A stretch of DNA of 64,000 nt, taken from assembly GCF_016342705.1 (NCBI RefSeq), contig NZ_JAEINV010000005.1, positions 124,001 through 188,000 of the forward strand, given 5' to 3'. A model generated the notes under the pieces. That model was not told where the DNA came from and made no database searches. It saw only the letters and a list, made by a program, of their open reading frames with translations. Origin of the DNA: Lutibacter sp. (GTDB taxonomy: Bacteria; Bacteroidota; Bacteroidia; Flavobacteriales; Flavobacteriaceae). This document shows positions 9,612 to 17,450 of this stretch, piece by piece. The position numbers were made by a program, and so were the translations under genes. Position 1 is the first letter of the stretch. Each line of letters opens with the position of its first letter.

Positions 9612-9660
9612 CAAACTTACATTTTTCAAGTCAAAATCTACATAAATTTTCGTAATTTTG
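9612..9660. promoter_or_regulatory. Divergent promoter region, panC / GT5-like gene
   Basis: The minus strand has TAAGTTTG (9619-9612) facing panC, and the plus strand has TAATTTTG (9653-9660) facing the gene at 9689. Both fit TAnnTTTG; neither has a clearly spaced TTG at -33. Confidence 0.5.
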
Positions 9661-9688
9661 CATAATCTTTAAAATAAAGAGTTTGATT

Positions 9689-10495
9689 ATGAGAGATAAG
9701 AGAGTATTGATTGTTTCTTCAGAAGTTGTACCCTATTTACCTGAGAATGAGTTGTCAACTAGTTCTTTTGAGGCTGCTAAAATGATTCATGATAAAGGCG
9801 GGCAAACAAGAATTTTTATGCCTCGCTACGGTTTAATTAATGAAAGAAGGCACCAACTGCATGAAGTTATTCGCTTATCAGGTATGAATCTGGTAATTAA
9901 TGATATGGATATGCCATTAATTATTAAAGTTGCATCAATTCCGAAAGAAAGAATGCAGGTTTATTTTATTGATAATGACGAGTATTTTAAAAGAAAGGCG
10001 CTTTTTACCGATGAAGAAGATAATTTATTTGATGATAATGATGAAAGAGCCATATTTTTTGCAAAAGGAGTTGTAGAAACAGTTAAAAAATTAAACTGGT
10101 CACCCGATGTAATCCACGTTCATGGATGGATGGCTTCACTTTTACCTCTGTATATAAAAGAGTATTATAAAGATGACGCTTTGTTTGCTAATAGTAAAAT
10201 AATAACATCATTATATAATAATGGTTTTGAAGGTGCGTTAAATACTGAATTTGCTAATAAAGTAAAATTTGACAATATTAGCGATTCAAAAGTAGAATCA
10301 CTTACAAATCCAAATCATTCAAATATTTTAATTAATGCAATTGATAACTCAGATGCAGTAATTAAAGCTAGTTCTAAATTAGCACCTGAAATAATAAGCC
10401 ATTTAAAAAATTATAAAAACCCTGTCTTAGAATACTTTTCAGCGGACGAATTTGATAGTGCCTACACAAATTTTTATTTAACACAGGTATTATAA
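9689..10495 (+). CDS. GT5-like protein (N-terminal domain of glycogen/starch synthase only)
   Basis: A 268-residue protein resembling the N-terminal, acceptor-side domain of glycogen synthase: VLIVSSEVVPYL at the start and PDVIHVHGWMASLLPLYIK near residues 144-162. A full GlgA is about 470 residues and carries the nucleotide-sugar site in its C-terminal half, which is absent. The N-terminal KTGGL motif is also missing. Catalysis as a glycogen synthase is therefore unlikely; its role is unknown. The ATG at 9689 is preferred to the in-frame TTG at 9683. It probably heads an operon with the DUF4270 gene (24-base gap) and glmS. Confidence 0.8.
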   Translation: MRDKRVLIVSSEVVPYLPENELSTSSFEAAKMIHDKGGQTRIFMPRYGLINERRHQLHEVIRLSGMNLVINDMDMPLIIKVASIPKERMQVYFIDNDEYFKRKALFTDEEDNLFDDNDERAIFFAKGVVETVKKLNWSPDVIHVHGWMASLLPLYIKEYYKDDALFANSKIITSLYNNGFEGALNTEFANKVKFDNISDSKVESLTNPNHSNILINAIDNSDAVIKASSKLAPEIISHLKNYKNPVLEYFSADEFDSAYTNFYLTQVL

Positions 10496-10519
10496 ATTAT
10501 AAAAAACAGCATTTTATAT

Positions 10520-12055
10520 ATGACAACAAAAGTTGTACAAAAATTTAAAAACTTTGGGCTTTTAGCCCTTTTTGTTTTAAGTATAATTTCTTGTGAAAAA
10601 GAAATTGAAAGCATTGGAGTAAACCTTATTGATAATAAAGTTTTTGATAAAGATGTGCTTGTAACAGAAGTTACTTCAGAAAATGTTAATATAGAAAGAG
10701 TTCCTTCAAATGGAATTTCGCAATACCTATTAGGCGTTTATTCTGATAATGAATTTGGAACATTAAAAGCATCTATTGCTGCTCAACTATTATTACCATC
10801 AACAGGTGAAGCTTATGTAAATGGATATGGAATTAATACCACCATTGATTCTGTATTAGTTAATATTCCTTACCAATCAACTGCAGAAGATGATTATAGC
10901 GATGGTAAACCAAAATTTTCTGTTGATTCAGTTTTTGGCAATAGCGAAACAGCTTTTAAATTAAGCGTTTATGAATTAAAAACCTTTTTAAACACCTTAG
11001 ATCCAAACGACCCAAGTAAAACAGCCGTTTATTATTCTGATAAAGTTTTTCAAAAAGGTGACATTCCTTTGTTTTCAGAAGATTTTAAAGTAAACCCGGA
11101 TGATACCGTTGCATACATAAAAAGGTATGAATTAGATGGAAAAACTGTGTATAAAACAGATACAATTAAAGAAACCGATAAAAAACCATCTATTAAAATA
11201 CCACTTAATAAAGCAATAATTAAACAATTATTTGTTGATAATGCTTCAGGGTCAGAATTTAGTACAATCGATAATTTTAACCACTATTTTAGAGGCCTTT
11301 ATTTTGAAGCAGAAACATCATCAAACAATAATGCCCATTTAGTTTCATTAAGTATGGTAAATGCTAAAATGACCATTTATTATTCTAAAACTGTTGATGA
11401 AACTTCAGATCAAGATTTGGATGGAGATGGTACAAAAGGAGAAACTGGTGTTAGAACAAACCATAATTATACATTTTCATTTACATCATTAAAGTCTAAT
11501 TCTTTAAATAGAGATTATACCAATTCAAAACAAAGTGGTCCTGATAGATTATATGTTCAAGGAGCCGCTGGATCTTTAGCTACAATAGATTTATTTGTTG
11601 GGCAAAATTTGAGTGAATTACAAAATAAAAACTGGCTAATAAATGATGCTCGTTTAACTTTTTATGTAGACCAAAATGCATCTAGCAACATTGCTCCTGA
11701 AAGGTTAATGATATACAATTACCAAGAAAACACTCAAATTACAGATATGGCCACTGAAGGCTCAGCTGTTGTAGGTGGTCTTCTTGAAAATGATGATGAT
11801 GGTAAACCTTATAAATATGTTTTTAAAATCACAGACTATATTTCTGAATTATTAAAAGCAGATGAACCTTTAGACCTTGTTAAATTAGGAATAAAAGTAT
11901 ATAACAACCCTACCGATGCAGTTACAAGTGTTACTGACTTAACAATAAAAGAATATAGTTGGACCCCAAAAGGAGTTGTATTATATAACCAAAATGCAAG
12001 TTCTGGTGATAAAAGAGTGAAGCTAGAAATTTCATATACTGAATTAAACAAATAA
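10520..12055 (+). CDS. DUF4270 domain lipoprotein
   Basis: A 511-residue exported lipoprotein: a hydrophobic N-terminus ending SIISC with the likely lipidated Cys26, then CEKEIESIGVNL and a long beta-rich, Asn- and Asp-rich body. The order SIGVNLID, YLLGVYSDNEFG, TIDSVLVNIPY is that of DUF4270, a Bacteroidota family of unknown function that recurs next to glmS and the GT5-like gene. Three bases separate its stop from glmS, so co-translation is likely. A surface or outer-membrane location is inferred from the lipobox. Confidence 0.85.
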   Translation: MTTKVVQKFKNFGLLALFVLSIISCEKEIESIGVNLIDNKVFDKDVLVTEVTSENVNIERVPSNGISQYLLGVYSDNEFGTLKASIAAQLLLPSTGEAYVNGYGINTTIDSVLVNIPYQSTAEDDYSDGKPKFSVDSVFGNSETAFKLSVYELKTFLNTLDPNDPSKTAVYYSDKVFQKGDIPLFSEDFKVNPDDTVAYIKRYELDGKTVYKTDTIKETDKKPSIKIPLNKAIIKQLFVDNASGSEFSTIDNFNHYFRGLYFEAETSSNNNAHLVSLSMVNAKMTIYYSKTVDETSDQDLDGDGTKGETGVRTNHNYTFSFTSLKSNSLNRDYTNSKQSGPDRLYVQGAAGSLATIDLFVGQNLSELQNKNWLINDARLTFYVDQNASSNIAPERLMIYNYQENTQITDMATEGSAVVGGLLENDDDGKPYKYVFKITDYISELLKADEPLDLVKLGIKVYNNPTDAVTSVTDLTIKEYSWTPKGVVLYNQNASSGDKRVKLEISYTELNK

Positions 12056-12058
12056 ACT

Positions 12059-13909
12059 ATGTGTGGTATAACGGGTTATTTAGGACATCGTGAAGCATAT
12101 CCAATTGTAATGAATGGATTGCAAAGGTTAGAATACAGAGGTTATGATAGCGCAGGAATTGTTTTAGCTGATGGTAAAAATGTAAAACTTTATAAAACTA
12201 AAGGAAAAGTATCATCACTAAGGAAAATTGCCGAAAAAAATGATATTAAAGGAACACTTGGACTTGGTCATACACGATGGGCAACTCACGGAATTCCTAA
12301 TGATGAAAATTCACATCCACACTTTTCCAATTCAGGCAATATTGCAATTGTACATAATGGTATTATAGAAAACTACGATACTATTAAAAAAGAGTTAATT
12401 GCTAGAGGCTACACATTTAAAAGCGATACAGATACCGAAGTTTTAGTTAATTTAATTGAAGAAGTTAAAATTAAAAACAATTGTAAACTCGGGAAAGCAG
12501 TTCAAATGGCACTTTCAACAGCTGTTGGTGCTTATGCTATTGCTGTTTTTGATGTAAATGTACCTACCGAAATTATTGTAGCAAGACTAGGAAGCCCAAT
12601 AGCAATCGGAATTGGAGAAAATAATGAAGAATTTTTTGTAGCGTCAGACGCTTCACCTTTTATTGAATATACAAAAGATGCTATTTATTTAGATGATGAG
12701 GAATTAGCAATTATTAAACTAGGTAAAGAAATTAGAATTAGAAAAATTAAAGACGATTCTTTTGTTGAACCCCATATACAACAACTTAAACTTAACTTAG
12801 AGCAAATTGAAAAAGGTGGCTATGAACACTTTATGTTGAAAGAAATTCACGAACAACCACATGCCATACAAGATACTTATAGAGGAAGACTATTAGCTAG
12901 TAAAGGCATTATTAAAATGGGGAGCGTTGATAATAATATTGGTAAATTTTTAAATGCCAACAGAATTATAATTGTTGCTTGTGGTACTTCTTGGCATGCA
13001 GGATTGGTAGCTGAATATTTATTTGAAGATTTAGCAAGAATTCCTGTTGAAGTAGAATATGCATCTGAATTTAGATACAGAAACCCAATAATTAATAAAA
13101 ATGATGTAGTTATTGCAATTTCTCAATCTGGTGAAACTGCTGATACTTTAGCCGCAATTAAATTAGCAAAATCTCATGGAGCTTTTGTGTTTGGTGTTTG
13201 CAATGTAGTTGGATCATCTATCGCAAGAGAAACAGATACAGGAGCTTATACACATGCCGGGCCAGAAATAGGAGTGGCATCAACAAAAGCCTTTACTACA
13301 CAAATTACTGTGCTAGCTTTAATGGCCTTGAAATTAGGAAACCTTAAAGGCGAAATTTCAAATTCAAGGTTTAATTCTTATTTACAAGAAATGACTTTAA
13401 TACCTTCAAAAGTTGAGGAGTTATTAAAAATAAATGATGAAATTAAAAAAATTGCAGCTATCTATAAAGATGCTACAAATTGCTTATACTTAGGAAGAGG
13501 ATACAACTTTCCTGTTGCATTAGAAGGTGCCTTAAAATTAAAAGAAATATCATATATACATGCAGAAGGTTATCCAGCTGCAGAAATGAAACATGGTCCA
13601 ATAGCATTAATTGATGAACACATGCCTGTAATTGTTATTGCTACTAAAAAAGGACATTATGATAAGATTGTTAGCAACATTCAAGAAATAAAATCTAGAA
13701 ATGGAAAATTAATAGCAATTGTCACTAAAGGTGATACCATTGTTAAAGAACTTGCAGATCACGTTATTGAAATTCCTGAAACTGTAGAGCCTTTTACTCC
13801 ATTATTATCAACAATTCCATTACAACTACTTTCATATCATATTGCAGTAATGAGAGGTTGCAACGTAGACCAACCTCGGAATTTAGCAAAATCTGTAACG
13901 GTAGAATAA
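12059..13909 (+). CDS. glmS: Glutamine--fructose-6-phosphate aminotransferase (isomerizing)
   Basis: Makes glucosamine-6-phosphate from fructose-6-phosphate and glutamine, the first step towards UDP-GlcNAc for peptidoglycan and lipopolysaccharide. The 616 residues start MCGITGYLG with the nucleophile Cys2 of the class II glutaminase domain (to about 240), followed by two SIS domains with the sugar-phosphate motif SQSGETADT near residue 357 and the conserved end KSVTVE. Length is normal. No glmS ribozyme is possible here because only three bases precede the start codon. A bidirectional terminator follows. Confidence 0.97.
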   Translation: MCGITGYLGHREAYPIVMNGLQRLEYRGYDSAGIVLADGKNVKLYKTKGKVSSLRKIAEKNDIKGTLGLGHTRWATHGIPNDENSHPHFSNSGNIAIVHNGIIENYDTIKKELIARGYTFKSDTDTEVLVNLIEEVKIKNNCKLGKAVQMALSTAVGAYAIAVFDVNVPTEIIVARLGSPIAIGIGENNEEFFVASDASPFIEYTKDAIYLDDEELAIIKLGKEIRIRKIKDDSFVEPHIQQLKLNLEQIEKGGYEHFMLKEIHEQPHAIQDTYRGRLLASKGIIKMGSVDNNIGKFLNANRIIIVACGTSWHAGLVAEYLFEDLARIPVEVEYASEFRYRNPIINKNDVVIAISQSGETADTLAAIKLAKSHGAFVFGVCNVVGSSIARETDTGAYTHAGPEIGVASTKAFTTQITVLALMALKLGNLKGEISNSRFNSYLQEMTLIPSKVEELLKINDEIKKIAAIYKDATNCLYLGRGYNFPVALEGALKLKEISYIHAEGYPAAEMKHGPIALIDEHMPVIVIATKKGHYDKIVSNIQEIKSRNGKLIAIVTKGDTIVKELADHVIEIPETVEPFTPLLSTIPLQLLSYHIAVMRGCNVDQPRNLAKSVTVE

Positions 13910-13925
13910 AAAAACACCAAAAAAT

Positions 13926-13957
13926 AAAAAAGGAGGCTTAAAATTGCCTCCTTTTTT
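13926..13957. terminator. Bidirectional terminator between glmS and glnS
   Basis: The perfect stem AGGAGGC/GCCTCCT has an A-run before it and a T-run after it and sits between two converging genes. Confidence 0.9.
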
Positions 13958-13961
13958 ATTT

Positions 13962-15641
13962 TTATTCTCCCATTTTAGCCCAACTATCTCTCAGTGGAAC
14001 TGTTCTGTTAAAAACTAAATGTTCATTTGTTGTGTCTTTATCAACACAAAAATAGCCTAAACGTTGAAACTGAAATCTATCTAATATTTTTGCAGTTTTT
14101 AAACTTGGCTCTACAAAAGCTTTAATAATATTTAATGAATCCGGATTTAAAAATTCTTTAAAATCTTTGTCTTTATAACTGTCAGGAGCCTCGTCCGTAA
14201 ATAACCGATCATATACTCTTACTTCAGCTTTTTCGGCATGTTTTACTGATACCCAATGTAAAGTGCCTTTTACTTTTCGCTTGCTCTCTTCAGTACCACT
14301 TCCGCTTAAAGAATCTTCATCGTAAGTACAATGAATTTCGGTAATATTACCAGCCTCATCTTTCACAACAGATTCAGCTTTAATAATATAAGCATTTTTT
14401 AAACGTACTTCACTTCCTAATTTTAATCTGAAAAACTTCTTATTAGCTTCTTCTTTAAAATCTTCTTGTTCAATATAAATTTCGCGAGAAAAAGGGATTG
14501 CTCTACTCCCAAAACCATCTTCATAATCATTATAACTGGCATCTAAAAACTCCTCTTTTTCTTCAGGATAATTGGTAATTATCACTTTTATGGGATCTAA
14601 AACTGCCATTACTCTTGGCGCCGTTTTATTTAAATGATCTTTAACACAAAATTCCAACAATGCAACATCAGTAACATTATCTCGTTTTGCTATTCCAGCA
14701 ATTTCGCTAAAGTTTCTAATAGATTCTGGAGAATAACCTCTTCTACGCAAACCAGAAATTGTAGGCATACGCGGATCGTCCCAACCAGTAACTATTTTTT
14801 CTTCAACCAATTGCAGTAATTTACGCTTACTCATAACCGTATAACTTAAATTTCTACGGGCAAATTCACGTTGTTTTGGTCGTAATTTATCTGCATCAAC
14901 AACTTGATCTAAATACCAATCGTATAAATCTCTATGGCTTTTAAATTCTAGTGTACAAATGGAATGCGAAATTTGCTCTAAATAATCAGATTCACCGTGA
15001 GTCCAGTCGTACATTGGATAAATACACCAGTTATTTCCAGTTCTATGATGATGTCTTTTTAAAATTCTATACATAATTGGGTCGCGCATATGCATATTGG
15101 TATGTTTCATATCAATTTTTGCACGCAACACATGAGATCCTTCTTCAAATTCACCATTTTTCATTTTCAAAAATAGTTCCATATTCTCTTCAACACTTCT
15201 ATTTCGGTTCGGACTATCAATTCCTGGCTCCGTTGGTGTGCCTTTTTGAGCAGCCATTTGTTCCGAACTTTGATTATCAACATAGGCTTTTCCTTGTTTA
15301 ATAAATTCCAGTGTCCAATCATATAATTGCTGAAAATAATCTGAAGAATACAATACCTGATCCCACTGAAAACCTAACCATTGCACATCATGCTGTATAG
15401 AGTCTACATATTCTTGTTCTTCTTTTGCTGGGTTTGTATCATCAAAACGCAAATTAACTGGCGCATTGTATTTTAAACCCAGGCCAAAATTTAAACAAAT
15501 TGATGCCGCATGGCCAATGTGTAAATATCCGTTTGGTTCTGGCGGAAATCTAAAACGTAATTTTTCTTTTGGCAAACCATTAGCTAAATCTTCTTCAATA
15601 ATTTGCTCTAAAAAATTCAGAGATTTTTTTTCTTCACTCAT
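13962..15641 (-). CDS. glnS: Glutamine--tRNA ligase
   Basis: Charges tRNA-Gln directly with glutamine. The 559 residues have the class I HIGH motif in PPEPNGYLHIGHA near residues 32-44 and the KMSKS-type VMSKRKLL near 270, followed by the beta-barrel anticodon-binding region. Length matches bacterial GlnS without an added YqeY domain. The presence of GlnS suggests this organism does not rely on the Glu-tRNA-Gln amidotransferase route for glutamine, though gatCAB cannot be excluded from this window. Its promoter at 15660-15689 has both -33 and -7 elements. Confidence 0.97.
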   Translation of the reverse strand: MSEEKKSLNFLEQIIEEDLANGLPKEKLRFRFPPEPNGYLHIGHAASICLNFGLGLKYNAPVNLRFDDTNPAKEEQEYVDSIQHDVQWLGFQWDQVLYSSDYFQQLYDWTLEFIKQGKAYVDNQSSEQMAAQKGTPTEPGIDSPNRNRSVEENMELFLKMKNGEFEEGSHVLRAKIDMKHTNMHMRDPIMYRILKRHHHRTGNNWCIYPMYDWTHGESDYLEQISHSICTLEFKSHRDLYDWYLDQVVDADKLRPKQREFARRNLSYTVMSKRKLLQLVEEKIVTGWDDPRMPTISGLRRRGYSPESIRNFSEIAGIAKRDNVTDVALLEFCVKDHLNKTAPRVMAVLDPIKVIITNYPEEKEEFLDASYNDYEDGFGSRAIPFSREIYIEQEDFKEEANKKFFRLKLGSEVRLKNAYIIKAESVVKDEAGNITEIHCTYDEDSLSGSGTEESKRKVKGTLHWVSVKHAEKAEVRVYDRLFTDEAPDSYKDKDFKEFLNPDSLNIIKAFVEPSLKTAKILDRFQFQRLGYFCVDKDTTNEHLVFNRTVPLRDSWAKMGE

Positions 15642-15659
15642 AATTTCAATAATAAGCTA

Positions 15660-15689
15660 CAAAAATATTGATTTTTTTCGGCAAATCAA
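15660..15689 (-). promoter_or_regulatory. glnS promoter
   Basis: The minus strand has TTG (15689-15687), a 19-base spacer, and TATTTTTG (15667-15660). This is a full match to the Bacteroidota -33/-7 pattern, with a leader of about 15 bases to the glnS ATG. Confidence 0.65.
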
Positions 15690-15737
15690 CTAAAAATAAG
15701 AAGAGACACAATAGTACCGACTGTTAATTTCAATTTT

Positions 15738-15835
15738 GGGCATTCCTTTTCAGGTCGGGCTTTCGTTACTCGCTTTTTTAAAGTGCAAAAAAACACTTAA
15801 AAAAGAGCTCAAACATGTCACTCAATCCCTAATGC
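15738..15835. repeat. REP-like palindromic intergenic element
   Basis: A 98-base element bounded by GCATT (15740-15744) and AATGC (15831-15835). Its core is a nearly perfect inverted repeat: CTTTTTTAAAGTG (15773-15785) and CACTTAAAAAAG (15794-15805), with one bulged base. GGTCGGGCTTTCG on the left side and CAATCCCT on the right are motifs I associate with a dispersed intergenic repeat of flavobacterial genomes, but no genome search could be run. It is more GC-rich than its surroundings on the left side. Confidence 0.6.
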
Positions 15836-15872
15836 AAAAGCAAAAAACCATTCATTTTTAGTTAAAACAAGT

Positions 15873-15880
15873 TATCTTTG
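15873..15880 (+). promoter_or_regulatory. folB promoter (-7 box)
   Basis: TATCTTTG matches TAnnTTTG and ends 15 bases before the folB ATG. A clear -33 TTG is not seen. Confidence 0.5.
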
Positions 15881-15895
15881 TATAAATTTCATAAA

Positions 15896-16255
15896 ATGGG
15901 AACAATAAAAGTCACAAATATTAGAGTATACGCCTACCACGGATGTTTAATTGAAGAAGGTAAAATTGGTTCAGATTACCGAGTTGACTTAAAAGTAAAA
16001 GCAGATTTATCTAAAAGCGCTCGTACGGATAACCTTGAAGACACAGTAGATTATGTGCATTTAAATAAAATAGTAAAACAAGAAATGGCTATTCGCTCTA
16101 AGTTATTAGAAGAAGTTGCCAAACGTATTTTAGATAGAATTTTAACAGAAATACCCATTGTTAAAGAAGCTAAAGTAGCAGTTTCAAAATTAAATCCGCC
16201 CATTGGTGGAAATGTTGCCATGGTAACCATAGAAATGAGCAAAAAGAGAAGCTAA
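15896..16255 (+). CDS. folB: Dihydroneopterin aldolase
   Basis: Cleaves dihydroneopterin to 6-hydroxymethyl-dihydropterin and glycolaldehyde in folate synthesis. The 119 residues show VYAYHGCLIEEGKIG near the N-terminus (the usual YxxHG...E.. pattern), DTVDYVHL for the pterin pocket, and the C-terminal KLNPPIGGNVAMV. Start: the ATG at 15896, which gives MGTIKVTNIRVYAYHG; an upstream in-frame TTG lies inside the -7 box and is rejected. It stands alone between the REP-like element and tRNA-Cys. Confidence 0.93.
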   Translation: MGTIKVTNIRVYAYHGCLIEEGKIGSDYRVDLKVKADLSKSARTDNLEDTVDYVHLNKIVKQEMAIRSKLLEEVAKRILDRILTEIPIVKEAKVAVSKLNPPIGGNVAMVTIEMSKKRS

Positions 16256-16310
16256 TTTTATACTTTAAAATTTAATTTTTGCAGCAAACAAACAATACTC
16301 TAAAAAAAAC

Positions 16311-16340
16311 TTGCCAACTTACTAAAATTACTTAAATTTG
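16311..16340 (+). promoter_or_regulatory. tRNA-Cys promoter
   Basis: TTG (16311-16313), a 19-base spacer, and TAAATTTG (16333-16340). This is an exact -33/-7 match, 12 bases before the mature 5' end of the tRNA. Confidence 0.75.
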
Positions 16341-16352
16341 CAATCCAATTAA

Positions 16353-16423
16353 GGCGTCGTGGCCGAGTGGCTAGGCTGGGCTCTGCAAAAGCTCCTACAG
16401 CGGTTCGAATCCGCTCGATGCCT
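16353..16423 (+). tRNA. tRNA-Cys (anticodon GCA)
   Basis: A 71-base cloverleaf: acceptor GGCGTCG pairs with CGATGCC with one G-U pair; the anticodon loop CTGCAAA reads GCA; the T arm is AGCGG-TTCGAAT-CCGCT; the discriminator is U, as expected for Cys. The CCA end is not encoded. It is followed by its own terminator. Confidence 0.96.
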
Positions 16424-16430
16424 CAAAAAA

Positions 16431-16457
16431 AACCTAAGCATAAGCTTAGGTTTTTTT
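16431..16457 (+). terminator. tRNA-Cys terminator
   Basis: The stem CCTAAGC/GCTTAGG with a four-base ATAA loop is followed by seven T, eight to nine bases after the tRNA end. Confidence 0.9.
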
Positions 16458-16492
16458 GATTTCTTTAACATATAGATAGATTTAAAAAAATG

Positions 16493-16500
16493 TATCTTTG
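16493..16500 (+). promoter_or_regulatory. Candidate promoter of the MBL-hydrolase/S8-peptidase operon (-7 box)
   Basis: TATCTTTG matches TAnnTTTG. The leader would be about 75 bases long. No clear -33 element is present. Confidence 0.45.
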
Positions 16501-16578
16501 TAATACCCAAAAACTTAACTGAAAACGATATAGTACTGAATATTAGTTAATTTTTTGAATTAATATTTTTAATATAGT

Positions 16579-17442
16579 ATGACAATTTACCCTATAGAAA
16601 CAGGCAACTTTAAATTAGATGGAGGTGCTATGTTTGGTGTAGTTCCAAAAACCATTTGGCAACGCACAAACCCTGCAGATTCAAATAATTTAATTGATAT
16701 GAGTATGAGAACCATGCTTATTGAAGATGGAAACAGACTTATTTTAATTGACACAGGAACTGGAAACAAACAATCAGACAAGTTTTTTGGATACTATTAC
16801 TTTTTTGGAAATTTTTCTTTAGATACTTCATTAGCACAACACGGATTTCATAGAGATGACATTACAGATGTTTTTTTAACGCATTTACATTTCGACCATT
16901 GTGGAGGTGCCATTCAATGGAATAAAGATAGAACTGGTTACGAACCCGCTTTTAAAAATGCGAAGTTTTGGAGTAATAAAAATCATTGGCAATGGGCAGT
17001 AGAACCAAATATTAGAGAAAAAGCATCTTTTTTAAAAGAAAATATCAATCCAATTGAAGAAAGTGGACAATTAAATTTTGTCAATCTTCCATCCGGAGAT
17101 TTTGCACAAAATACCGAATTAGGTTTCAATATTTTATTTGCAGACGGGCATACTGAAAAACAAATGATTCCACACATTCAGTATAAAAATAAAACCATTG
17201 TTTTTATGGCAGATTTATTGCCAACCGTTGGTCATATTCCGTTAGCGTATGTTATGGGTTATGATACCAGACCATTATTAACAATGGATGAAAAAGCAAA
17301 ATTTTTAAATAAAGCAGCTGACAATAATTATCTATTGTTTTTAGAACACGATGCTACTAATGAATTGTGCACCGTAAAACAAACCGAAAAAGGAGTACGA
17401 TTAAACGAAACATATAAATTTAACGAAGTTTTTAATAAATAA
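16579..17442 (+). CDS. MBL-fold metallo-hydrolase
   Basis: A 287-residue metallo-beta-lactamase-fold hydrolase with the zinc motif HLHFDH in FLTHLHFDHCGG (near residues 99-107) and later metal ligands in ADGHTEKQ and FLEHDA. No signal peptide, so it is cytoplasmic. The substrate cannot be assigned; lactonases, quorum-quenching enzymes and general hydrolases share this layout. It is followed after 8 bases by the secreted subtilisin gene, which suggests a shared transcript but no obvious joint function. Confidence 0.87.
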   Translation: MTIYPIETGNFKLDGGAMFGVVPKTIWQRTNPADSNNLIDMSMRTMLIEDGNRLILIDTGTGNKQSDKFFGYYYFFGNFSLDTSLAQHGFHRDDITDVFLTHLHFDHCGGAIQWNKDRTGYEPAFKNAKFWSNKNHWQWAVEPNIREKASFLKENINPIEESGQLNFVNLPSGDFAQNTELGFNILFADGHTEKQMIPHIQYKNKTIVFMADLLPTVGHIPLAYVMGYDTRPLLTMDEKAKFLNKAADNNYLLFLEHDATNELCTVKQTEKGVRLNETYKFNEVFNK

Positions 17443-17450
17443 TAAACACC

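Noticed and set aside
12056-12061. A glmS ribozyme before glmS
   Set aside because: Only three bases separate the DUF4270 stop from the glmS start, and the ribozyme is not expected in this phylum.
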